Shown here: piece after piece, positions 18,762 through 31,196 of the stretch
Layout: every line of letters begins with the position of its first letter
Numbering within the stretch: the stretch's first letter is position 1
Assembly (NCBI GenBank): GCA_964017145.1
Contig: OZ024846.1
Span: 1,674,001-1,738,000, forward strand
DNA from: Agrocybe praecox
Lineage: Eukaryota > Basidiomycota > Agaricomycetes > Agaricales > Agrocybaceae
Direction: 5' to 3'
DNA: 64,000 bases
Translations under genes and position numbers: made by a program
The notes under the pieces: generated by a model
The model's input: only the letters and a program-made list of their open reading frames with translations
Told to the model about the DNA's origin: nothing
The model's database searches: none

Positions 18762-20054
18762 ATGAACGAGTGTTCTCTGAAGCACTCCTTCATGTCCTCC
18801 TTTTTCAATGACCTCCAAGGCAGGATTCCAGATCCCTCTACTCGTCTACCTCTGACAAAGGACACTTTTACATGGATCATCTTACCTCCCATTCTTTCCT
18901 TCAGTGTCACTTCCGTTCTTGTTCTCCTACCCAGGACCCTTCCAATTCGACTAGCACTGTGGCCAATAACGATATACCTCACGTTCCGGGCGTCCATAAG
19001 CATAGATGTTATAGAGGGCATACTCCCAAATGATGATCGATTCACATACTTGAACCAGGTTTTTGTCGTAAGTTTACTCGATAATTATCCTCAGGAGAAA
19101 CCAAATTTGAGTCTACACCAGCTAGGAATGGCTATAATGGGAATGCTGTCCTCCATCTGGACTTTCCAAAGCAAACCATACCACCGCGCAAGCGAAGCAG
19201 GCAATCCACTCCTCGATGCCTTTGACCTCACTACGAACCTACGTGGTATAGGTTGGTCATGGTCCACCGGCTTGAAAATTCCTAAAGAAACTCGAGACAC
19301 GTCTTCTCTACCATCCTTCTTGTTATCCACTTTCTATTCCTTGCTCATCCACCTCGTGCTTGGTGACAGCTTCCTGCTATCTGTCCAATCCTTCAATGGA
19401 ATGACCAATTCCCCGAATGGGACTATATTCGACCCATCGCTACCGCCAATCCAGCGATACCTACGTTCCTGCCTGATCACGTTTCTAACAGGCCTAGGCG
19501 TATACCATTCAATCGCCCTCTACTATACCGCCGCTACCATGGTTTCGTTGATTTTTCTTCCCAAAGGACCCAGGAACAATCCTTCTCAATGGCCGCCACT
19601 ATTCGACGCGCCTTGGTTGTGCACCTCTGTTAGCGAGTTCTGGTCCACAAAATGGCACCAACTTTTTCGCAACATCTTCGTCAAGTTTGGCGGGACACCC
19701 TTCTATATTTTGTTTGGTCGCGTCGGAGGTGTCTTCGGCGCGTTCCTCGCTTCAGGCATACTGCATTCAGTGGGATTATGGGGTATGGGTAAAGGAACTG
19801 ATTTTGTAAGGGTCACCGGTTTCTTTCTTATGATGGCAGCCGGCATTATTTTGGAATTCTTATTCGAACGTTTCACAAATAAAAAAGTTGGTGGTATTGT
19901 TGGATGGTTGTGGTCTGTTTCCTGGATTATTGGGTGGGGTAATTTGCTGGTGGAGGCGTGGCTTACCAAAGGTTTACCTAGCAGTGTCTTTCTTCCTGAT
20001 GACTGGAGGCCATCGTTGCGATTATTGACAATAGCAAAAGCCATGCTTCCTTGA
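18762..20054 (+). CDS. Wax-synthase-like MBOAT acyltransferase (intact)
   Basis: This single-exon gene of 430 aa is a multi-pass membrane protein of the wax-synthase/MBOAT_2 family, which transfers acyl groups to alcohols in the ER membrane. Hydrophobic segments occur near residues 38-56, 190-210, 238-266, 320-345 and 352-370. The family motif FWSTKWHQ is at 293-300 and the probable catalytic His is at about 335 in SGILHSVGLWG. The C-terminus carries LPDDWRP at about 411-417. WSWSTGL at 165-171 is also conserved. This is the only intact relative of the WS relics in the MT array. The substrate is unknown; an alternative ATG at residue 11 (MSSFF) would also work. Confidence 0.85.
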   Translation: MNECSLKHSFMSSFFNDLQGRIPDPSTRLPLTKDTFTWIILPPILSFSVTSVLVLLPRTLPIRLALWPITIYLTFRASISIDVIEGILPNDDRFTYLNQVFVVSLLDNYPQEKPNLSLHQLGMAIMGMLSSIWTFQSKPYHRASEAGNPLLDAFDLTTNLRGIGWSWSTGLKIPKETRDTSSLPSFLLSTFYSLLIHLVLGDSFLLSVQSFNGMTNSPNGTIFDPSLPPIQRYLRSCLITFLTGLGVYHSIALYYTAATMVSLIFLPKGPRNNPSQWPPLFDAPWLCTSVSEFWSTKWHQLFRNIFVKFGGTPFYILFGRVGGVFGAFLASGILHSVGLWGMGKGTDFVRVTGFFLMMAAGIILEFLFERFTNKKVGGIVGWLWSVSWIIGWGNLLVEAWLTKGLPSSVFLPDDWRPSLRLLTIAKAMLP

Positions 20055-20203
20055 ATATAGAGTTATAATATTATCGTCAACAATTAGAGAGAATGTTAAC
20101 GCATAAAACAAATCATCCAAAAATATACACTACAGATCAACTACAGAGGGTATTCAGCCGGGTATCGCAAATATTCACAGTACTTCTGTGAAAAAAATGT
20201 AAT

Positions 20204-23200
20204 CTATATCGTACCTTGCCGGTGGGCCGATGGTGTATCATTCCTCATCCCTCTGGTCAACATAAGCAGAAGATTCTCGATACGTGCTTGTCGTTCCTAA
20301 AAGCCATGATATTAACTCTATACCGGCTTAGACGAGGCGAAAACGCACCTGAAGTTCTTTCATCTCCTCCTTCAACTTATTGACAGGTAATTGTCCAACC
20401 GACTCTAGCATCGTTTCGATATGCTTTAAGCTGGCTTCTGCTGCCACCAAATTCGAATCTATAGACACAGACGTAGGGAATACGACCCTTGACGGGGACG
20501 TAGGAGGGACCGATAAACCGCCACTGACAGAGTGGAATCTGTTTCCGAATAACCTCGCTAAAGGACTATTCGAACTGCTGGCTGTAATCTCCGCGGGTGA
20601 AGTCGTGGTGGCATCAAGGGAGAGCGTACTAGGGCCCAAAGCACGACGCTTCGGAGATGCCTGATTTGAGCTCGACCCGTTACCAACTTGAACCAAGGGA
20701 TCCAGGCTCGTAGGCCTTCTCCTAGTAATTCTAGGGGTAGGTGACTTGGAGCGCGAATGACCAGGGCTATCTTCTCTTCTCTTCTTGCGATTATTATCGT
20801 TTAGTACGTCCTCTCTGGAATTGATGCTCCTTAAACCCAACAAATCCCCATCCCCATCCATTTCGTCGCCAAAGACTTCCTCGTACATCCCTTCTCCGAC
20901 CTCCGAGTCCAGCTCAAAGATGGCATCCACTAAATCTTTATTCATCGATCCTACGAACGCTTCCAGCAGAGGCATATTTTTTATATGTCTCGGTAGGCTG
21001 TTAAAAATGCTTTGCCTAGCATCCCGTCCGGTCACACGAATTTCCGAGTCCGAAGTAAAATACCTCTCGTATGTGGCAATGATTAGGAGCTGCGGTAAGC
21101 TGGTGGTTTTGATGAGGAAAACATTAAGAGAATGGAGTTGACGCGGAGTAAGGAACCATGAAGCAGGCTTGAGAATAATGAGCGCAAGAATGTTGAAGGG
21201 AGGTTGGTAGGAGAAAAGCGCGTCTGATTTGACTCTGTGCTTCCTACGTTAAGTCCTGAAATTTGGGAAATGCCTCGTTAACACATACCCTTCAATAGTC
21301 GTAATAGTGTATTGGAAAAGGTGCTTTAAAAAAAGGTGAGAAATTGCTGAAGAATTGTGTTAATTAAAAAATACCTCTTGAGTTGCATTCTAAACAAAAA
21401 TAGAAGTAGTGGGAAAGGTAAGCACTAGGAATACCTTCAGAGAAGTTGTACGTACAGCATCGATCCGGGCCACCGTATTGGAGAGTATCGAAATCAAGAC
21501 TATCCAGAATTGACGAAATTAGTGGGTCGAGTCATTTGGAGACGACATGCGATTGCAACTGACTTGTTAGTAGGAGAGTATTGGACAATGCAGCGAAAAC
21601 GGTCATTAAAATGGGTCCAAGGATCGGATGAAAACTAGAAGCCTGCGCAAAACTTAGGTATGTATTTCCAAACCAAATTTGTACCATTAGCCATGCAATT
21701 GACTTGAATGACCAGTGTTCGTGTCCCACTGGGTCAGTACTCGCTATATATTTTTACATCATCCCAGGTCAGATCCTTTAAAGTTAAATGACCCAAAACA
21801 AAGTTCTCACCAAGTGTCCATAGCGTGAAGAGCAATCCCGAAAAGCAGATAGAAGCAATTGCAATGAAGAACACAAATTGAGAGATCATGGCGCGTAGCG
21901 ACCTATTCAAATATCATCACATCAACGTCAGTTTCGACAGACACTTCCGTTGACATGAGGTTAGGTCTCAAGCGCACGTACAAAATGACCATATTGTTCG
22001 AAACGGCGAAAAATGCCAACCTGCATGTCACCGGCCATACACATTGAGTTTGTTACACCGATCAGTCATAATGCACTTGCCTAGGGAAAAGGATACATGC
22101 CCCGCATGCGAGGATATCGAACGCCATGGCCGAAGCCGCATCTGCATCCAAAGGGGAACGAAGTCCGTGACATTTTTATCTCAGGAGCTAAACATATACA
22201 CACCGTTTTCCGTGCTCAATCCTTGAATTCGTAGTCCCAGATACGCCAAAAACACCACGATAAAAGAGAAATCGAATGCGTTCCACATCTGATGGTATGT
22301 GAGCAAAATATGGTAAGACAATGCAAGACATATGTCGTGCGTAGCTGAGAGACTTCAAAATACCTACGTTCGCGAAATAGACTGTGCCTCATGATCAATA
22401 CAAAAATCATAATTGAAACACCACTAGAGGACACATACTGATCCAGCCGTGTTCCGTTGATGCAGTGTATTCTTCTAGTGCGAATGCACTGCCGAAAACA
22501 ATAAATGCTATCTCCCAAAATGTAACCCGAGTCTTATCACGAGCTGTATATACATGACGGTCAGCTCCATGAACACCGACCGCACTATCAGAACCACATA
22601 CTTAGTAGGCAGAGGACGAATGTCAGCCACAGTAATGCAAAATTGATGAACTCGAGGTAAGCGCCATATCTTGGGACACGAAGCCTAGAAATAGGTATCA
22701 GTCATATGTCAACCCGATAACAGAAAAGTCCCACTCGCCTATAATGGTCAAGGAAGGGCGCATTATGAGGATTATATATTTCAATTGCTCGAGGCTTATA
22801 ATTGTCGGCCAGGATGGAGCGGTTAGCAGCTACAGAGAAGACTACCCTCCCGGAATAAATATCATTGACAACCTTCTGCGTTACCGGGGAGGCCAAAAAC
22901 GATTTGGCGTCCGTGGAAATTGCCATCTGCATAGCAATTTCTGTCAACTTCTCGTGTTTGCCTAACGACTGTAAGTTCTAACTTTACCTCGATTGCGCTT
23001 TGAGCAGAGTCCATGTCATCTTCGTGTGCATGAAGTATTTGCTTGACCTCTTCGACTACATGAGGGGGTGCGCCTGCCAGAGGATTCCATGTCGTAGTTA
23101 GAACCGCGACGAGTTGCAAGTAATTTTTAGCAAAGCGACTGAGGAGTTTCATGGCCAGTATTTCACAGAGACTCCCGCGAGTGATCATGACGCCTGAGAA

Positions 23201-23658
23201 GGCGAGATCTGTTTCCGCTTCTGCCAAGAAGTAGGACCGAACGACTAGACAAGCATATACGACAGAGATGTTTTTAAGACGCGCATATCTGTTGACAATG
23301 GGGCGCACTATGGAAAAGTTAATGTCTGCTGCGGTGAGCTGCCTGGAAAACGTGTAAGGTCAGATCCTTTGCTTTGTCATTAATAGGCCTTCTACTCACT
23401 CCCAACTCAGCGCGCTATCTAAAGGAAGAAACACGTTCAAGGATAACTGAATCCCGAAATTTTTGATGTAACATACCAATCGTATTCTGTTATACATGGA
23501 TTGAATGGTCAGCCCTGACATGTGAAGTTCCAAAGGGAGGACCGTACTATGACATCTTGCTTTAGAGCAGGTATGAGTGGAAAGACCTTTATGGAAGCGA
23601 GGTCATTGACTGAGGGTGGCAAGAGGGATTCCGACTGTTGTTCTGTATCGGGGAGCAT
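20204..23658 (-). CDS. YVC1/TRP-like cation channel
   Basis: This multi-exon minus-strand gene starts at ATG 23658 (MLPDTEQQSESLLPPS) and stops at 20206-20204. N-terminal exons read ALSWEQLTAADINFSIVRP and the long helical region LCEILAMKLLSRFAKNY, features of fungal vacuolar YVC1-type channels. Membrane segments follow, for example YLEFINFALLWLTFVLCLL and VWNAFDFSFIVVFLAYL. A pore-like region reads WLMVQIWFGNTYLSF, then LGPILMTVFAALSNTLLLT. The cytosolic tail contains GRDARQSIFNSLPRHI, a Ser-rich linker and a coiled coil (KLKEEMKELQ, ERQARIENLLLML). The family releases Ca2+ from the vacuole. There are about a dozen exons, and boundaries in the middle are approximate. Confidence 0.8.
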
Positions 23659-24081
23659 AGAGAAGTGCTATATACAAGGTACAAAACCAGATGAGAAACA
23701 AGGATCGCAGCAGGCGGCATGGATGGAGGTGGGAAAGCAATCACACAGCCTATCCGATGACGCTAGCTTATATCTCAACTTGAGGCCAAATCGACTAACC
23801 TCACTTCAACCCTGAGCAAAAGACTTTTTGTTTTTGTTTTGCCAGAATTCCAATGCAGCGACGGGCTTGAGGAAGGAGCAGTCTGGAAAGTACAGTATTG
23901 TTTTACTCATGCCAAATTCAAATGGAGTTAAGTATAAAACCTAAACGATACCGGGGGTTTCCATTTAGACAAAGCACGAGAAGTGGAACGGTCTCCATCT
24001 AAAGTAAGGATCAGTCTTGTTCTTTCCCGCCTCTTAACCCTCTCTCTCTCCTCTTCGTTTTATATCTTCACGGAATGCGAG
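23659..24081. promoter_or_regulatory. Divergent promoter region (YVC1 / STK32-like kinase)
   Basis: About 420 bases lie between two divergent start codons. Pyrimidine-rich tracts near 24016-24065 precede the kinase ATG, a pattern common in fungal promoters. No specific factor site is identified. Confidence 0.4.
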
Positions 24082-25770
<1,689 letters not shown>

Positions 25771-26371
25771 TCTCCACGACTTTCGACAAGTGTCACGAAA
25801 CCACACGTCAAATCTGCTCCTTGCTGCTCACGACTAAATGCCTTACGACACAAATTTACCCCGTTGATTATTTTTATACCAGCATAATTATCTATCCCGA
25901 CGGCTCCGGAGGACTGCTAATACCCTGTTTTGGAGGTTAGGATAACACCATTATATCGCTCCTTTTCCATCTTTTTCCCCCCTTGTTTTCTTGATTGCCT
26001 GATGCTTATTACCATCGTTCTTTTTTCGTTCTATTTTTTATCACGCGGTAGATACCCCTCATCAGGATCATCATTGATTCGAGCACGGATGGAGCAAAAT
26101 GCATTGCTACAGCGCAGGCGCGACTTCCTGTACCGTTATGTTCTCCCAACAGTAGTAGCTACATTCATCTGTACACTCCAGCAAAACTATGTGAAGGCAC
26201 ATCGTGTCGAGATTGAATACAAGCATGTGCCCAGATAAGTATTATGTGTTTATCGAAGTCGTGATCAATCTTCTTAATAGGGACATCATCGCCGGCCCTT
26301 GTGTATAACAGGACGCGGTTGTACTATTACTCTGTTGACTTTATTACTCAAGACGACCGATATTTTGCACA
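25771..26371. other. Intergenic
   Basis: About 600 bases. A plus frame at 25930-26238 has a hydrophobic start but no recognisable domain, and a short reading with RARMEQNALLQRRRDF near 26080. It is not supported as a gene. Pyrimidine tracts near 25950-26040 may belong to the macrodomain gene promoter. Confidence 0.35.
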
Positions 26372-27635
26372 ATGTCTGAACCTACAGTTGTTTCACCGAC
26401 ACCTAGTTCCCCAATCTCCGACGACTCTGACTCTGATTCGCTGCACGAAGAAATCGAAATGGTCGGTATAAATGATATCAAAACTGTTGGCGAAATGTTC
26501 AAGTCTCTCGCATTGGAACCTGCTGCCCTCGACAAAGTACGATCCAAAGCAAACCCAGAGCTGCTAAGACGTGTATCTCTCTTGTGGGTACCACTTTCTA
26601 AGGCTATTAGCTCTCAACTAAGGACTCTATGTTGAATCACCCTCTTTTGATGCGATTGCGATGAAATGATATCAGTCAAGGAGATATCACAAAGTTAGGC
26701 ATCGACGGCATAGTCAACGCTGCTAATCGGAGCCTCCTTGGTTTGTTGTCTATATTTTATCACGAAGAACTCATCGATGATAATCTGTCAAACTCGCAGG
26801 CGGTGGCGGAGGTATGTAGGAGCTCACGTTCAAAATTAAACTGGTGTTATTCATCGCATTATACGCAGTTGACGGTGCGATTCATGCTGCAGCTGGTCGC
26901 AAACTTTTAGACGAATGTTAGTAGGCTCTCCTTTCCGTCTAGCATGGCATATGTCGGTACCTAACCCTAACACTCATCTAAGGCCGTAGCCTCAATGGAT
27001 GTTTGACTGGAGAATCAAAGATCACACGAGGTTACAGACTCCCTGCGTACGTCTGGGAACGCCCACACACAGCTCCATCGTAAATTAAATACATATCTGA
27101 TTTTTCATGATCTGGTAGACGGCATGTCATCCACACAGTTGGTCCCGTTTATTCCAGCCACGAGAAAGAGGAATGCGCCCAACAATTGGAGTCTTGCTAC
27201 AAGACCAGTCTGGATTTGGCCGTCGAAAATTCTGTCAAACATGTTGTAGGTCGTCGACGCTGACACCTGTCTTCTCTCTATTTGATATCCCTTCGGTTAT
27301 ATTAGGCCTTCCCATCTATCTCAACTGGCATATACTCGTATCCAATTGTAGATGCGACGCGGATTGCTTTGAGCACAGTAAGAGCGTTCCTCGAGACCGA
27401 AGCCGGAAGTAAGGTAAGTACTAGCATTGCAACAATCATCGGGTATTACGCTGATGCACTCGGACATCAAGTTGGAACGGGTTATTTTCGTAGTCTGGAG
27501 CAACAAGGATAAAGGAGTTTATGAGTGAGTGAAAGTCACATCTGTTAGGCTTCAAGGTATCAACTTATCAACCTTGATTTTCTGCCCGCCAGATCCCTTA
27601 TTCCAGAATATTTTCCACCACCTACCGATGGTTAG
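26372..27635 (+). CDS. Macrodomain protein (MacroD/YmdB-like ADP-ribose hydrolase)
   Basis: The gene starts MSEPTVVSPTPSSPIS and ends PEYFPPPTDG. The macrodomain is assembled from many short exons. It reads GDITKLGIDGIVNAAN, then GGGGVDGAIHAAAG from a 12-nt micro-exon and its neighbours, KITRGYRLPA, HVIHTVGPVY, AFPSISTGIYSYP and VIFVVWSNKD. These match the ADP-ribose-binding loops (NAAN, GGGGVDGAI, STGIYxYP) of MacroD-type enzymes, which remove mono-ADP-ribose from proteins or deacetylate O-acetyl-ADP-ribose. The N-terminal 60 residues are acidic and Ser-rich. Splice sites chosen include donor 26741, exon 26800-26811 and acceptor 26868. Confidence 0.88.
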
Positions 27636-28383
27636 ACTTCGTATTGAAATCATGTATGCGTATATTGTTTGTCTTGAAATCTCTGCGTACCCATTGAGCG
27701 CGAGTGTCTATTGCTATTATGTTTAACTTAGAATCACAAGGAAGTTAGAGGTAATGTGTTGCATTTATATGCATATCCTTTCCAAATTCCAAATCCAGTA
27801 AGTAGCCGAGCGCAGCATGTCACTTGAGAAGGTTCAAGTTCCAGGGTATCAAAGACACCTAATAATCTGGAGTTTTGGCCAAGGTACCGGTGTAGGTCGA
27901 TGAAAGAGTTAACCTGGTTCTTCGATTCTTATGGTATTTTTTATCCTCGAGTCGTTCCTGCCTTGCATGCTGGCACACCCTACTTTAATCTTATGGTTTT
28001 AGAATTGCAACTTACCTCCGTATAAATGTCACCATCTCACGAAACATGTCTGGCTCTTATACCTTCTGACCTTAAGGTCCATGTCCTGACGTCGGTTGAG
28101 AGGCTTGCCTCCGCCTCCTCTTCCCCAACTTGTCTTCCGGGCCGCCATTTCCCGCTTTTTATGCTTCGAACTATTTTTATCTACTTGTGATCCCCCGCAT
28201 TCCATTATATTTCACAGTTAATTACCCCGGATATTCCCCGTCCATGTAGTTGAATCGAGTTGATCATACTAACTTCAATTTTTCTTAAAAGGATGGCTTC
28301 TTTTGAGCGTCCGGCTGTTTTCTCCCCCTTCTATACTTGAGTCTCCACGAAAGTAATCGAACAGCATCAGGATTCCAATTATT
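27636..28383. other. Intergenic
   Basis: About 750 bases, AT-rich, no supported gene. It includes the upstream region of the hexose transporter. Confidence 0.4.
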
Positions 28384-30794
28384 ATGGGGGTGAGGTTCTA
28401 CAATGTCTTTGTAGCGATGTTCTCGTCAATTGGTAAGTTGGCCATCTACATTATTATCTGACATTCATTTTGAAAACACCTCTAGGTGCCTTCCTGTTTG
28501 GGTATGGCTTTTCCAATGTTTCAGAGATGATGGCGGCTCTCTAACGTACTGCATATGTGACTCAAATTAATAGTTACGATAGGTAAGCATAAAGTGTTCT
28601 CCGATACAGATCTCTTTATTTTGATACAAATGAACGCAGTGGCATCATCGCGTCCGTTCTCACTATGGAGCACTATATTTCTCATTTTGGGGATGACCCG
28701 AGCATCAAAGGAGCGATTGTTTCCACCTTCAATGGTGGCTGCTTTTTTGGAGCTGCTGGCGCTGGGTGGTGAGCACCTACATATATTTGTTTGCAATTAG
28801 CTCTCATTTTTCTTTTAGGACAAATGATCGATTTGGACGGAAACGTACCATACAGGTGTGCCCGAATATTTTCCCGATATCACAATATCTGAATTGCGCG
28901 ATCAGATAGGTTGCGTTCTTGCTATGTGGGGTTGTGCCATGCAATCCGGAGCAAATAATGTCGCCACGCTGCTGGTTGGTCGTATCGTGGCTGGACTTGC
29001 CATTGGGTAAGTTCGTTGTTGGATATTTTATTTTACATCAGCTCTAAACTGTTTCCATACTGCCCAGTTGCCTGTCTATGACAGTGCCCTTGTATAATGT
29101 AAGAATTTGTTTTTGCCCAATTTATTGGCTGTCGTCTCAACTACTGTTGCATACCGTAGACGGAGGTTGCCCCTCCCAACATCCGCGGCTTCCTTGTGGG
29201 TCTCAATCAACAACTGGTGGGAATTGGATTCATCGCCGCAAACTGGGTAAATGGAATTTCAATATATCCACTTACACAACAGTGTTTAATTTGTGTGATA
29301 TCCAGGTTGGATATGGCTCCCAATTTATTAAGTCAGATATTTCCTGGAGATTACCCCTTGGACTACAGGTGACTTCTTTGATTATCCCACTATCCCTTAT
29401 TCTAACCTGCTATCCAAAAGCTCGTCCCAGCTGGGCTTCTTTTCGTTGGCATCCAGTTGCTTCCAGAGAGTCCCGTACGTAAAAGTCTGGTCCATCGTTT
29501 CGGCGCTTATAATGATGATGGCGTTACGTTAGCGATGGCTCTTAGAGGTTGGGAGAGACGATGATGCCCTTCAAACAGTTAAAAAGCTTCACAACAACGA
29601 CATCACTGCTGAGAAAGAATATCAAGAGATGTACCAGGCAATAAAGGCGGAAGTTTCAATTAGAAGTAGGAAACTTAGCGACCTTTGGGCGACTCGTGCA
29701 ATGACACATCGCACTTTCGTCGCGGTTGGGGTTCAGGTATTCTGTCAATTTACTGGAATCAATGGTACGTAAAAACATGCAAAGCGCCTCCTTATCACTC
29801 AGATATACATACTACGGCAGTTATCAACTATTATGGACCTCAGATGTACACGAGCCTCGGAGTCACTGGTGGGAAGGCTCTCCTCGTTCAAGGGTTTGTG
29901 ATCTACTATTATCCCCTGTAACTTACTCACTGACCAAATATTATTACAGAATCTACGGCGCTGTTGGACCTATTGCCAATATATTGTGAGTAGAAGAATA
30001 CTTACCCACATTGCAACTGTGGAGTCTTATATAAATTCGTAGCTTTATCACCCTCGTTCTGGATCGAGTCGGTCGTAAAAAGCCCTTGATGTTCGGAGCA
30101 GCAAGTTTTGTCGTTACATTCTCAATTCTGTCGGCGATTCTTGCTACCAATCCTCTGGATGGTCCCTCGTCCAATCCTGCTGCTCAAAGGTTCGTCGGGA
30201 TAATTTCAACACAGTGATTCTCTGTTGAGCTATTTTGTATAGGGCGGGCATTGCCATGATATTCTTGACCAGTATCTTCTTTTCATTAAGCTTCGGACCC
30301 GTCAGCTGGGTATTAGCGTCTGAGGTAACTTCTGATGCGACCATTTAATATCCCACGTTTCTCATAGTGATTGGTGGCAGGTCTTTCCGACCAATACTCG
30401 TGCCATCGGAACAAGTGTCGCAACGTGTGCAAATTGGGCGAGTATAACCTTCACTTTTTATGTAAAGTATACTATGCTAATATTTATGCTGCAAAACATA
30501 GGCGTTCAACACCCTTCTTGCTCAGGTAATCAACACGAACTTGTTTTCGGTATATTATAAACTTACGGTTGAATTAAGGTTGCCCCTCTTGGAATAGCTA
30601 ACGTCGGTTGGAAGTTCTACATGCTATTTGTCACATTGAACCTCGCGGATTTCGTTGCGATTGCGTTGTTCTTCCCGGAAACCAAAGGCAAGTCGCTAGA
30701 GGAGATGAATCAAGTATTTGGAGATGCAATAAACTCCAATGAAACTTCAAGGAAATTCCCAGACGAGGAAAAGAGTGTTGAGCAGAAACAATAG
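28384..30794 (+). CDS. MFS hexose/sugar transporter
   Basis: This intron-rich gene of the sugar-porter family imports hexoses across the plasma membrane. Exon 1 is 28384-28432, exon 2 is 28486-28501 (16 nt), exon 3 is 28574-28582 (9 nt) and exon 4 begins at 28640. Together they encode GAFLFGYDSGIIASVLTMEH. Family motifs are TNDRFGRKRT, GRIVAGLAIG, TEVAPPNIRGFLVGLNQQL, QLLPESPRWLLE, VFCQFTGINVINYYGP, DRVGRKKPLMFG, FGPVSWVLASEVFPTNTRA and PETKGKSLEEMNQVFG. The C-terminus ends DEEKSVEQKQ. It is a full-length permease with about twelve membrane segments. Which sugar it carries cannot be told. Confidence 0.88.
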
Positions 30795-31196
30795 GCAGTA
30801 TCGGGGGGGACGTTTATTTCATCTTTCATTTTACCTACGCCAACGGCATTAGAATTAAGGCACAATTCGACCTTCATGCACATCTCGCTGAATTTGAACT
30901 ATAAATAGAATACTCATCAGCAAATTTCAAAACCGGCAGAAAGTACACGTGATCTACCGAACATCTCGTAACTCGTAACCGATCATTCAAGGAGTCCATT
31001 ATTCAAATATTCAAGCTTAAATTCCGTCCACGCGTCGCTCTCTGCGACTTATCGCATCGATTTCAATCATTGTCAATACGTTGAAACGTCCCTCTGGGTA
31101 CGACGCGTCCTGTTGACCCGTAACCCTTGGTTTTCAGCTTGTCCTTGAAGTTTACCATTCCCTTGAGAGTTTAAGCACACGATATTAAGTGGAACG
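30795..31196. other. Intergenic
   Basis: About 400 bases between the sugar transporter and the calpain gene. Nothing recognised. Confidence 0.4.
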
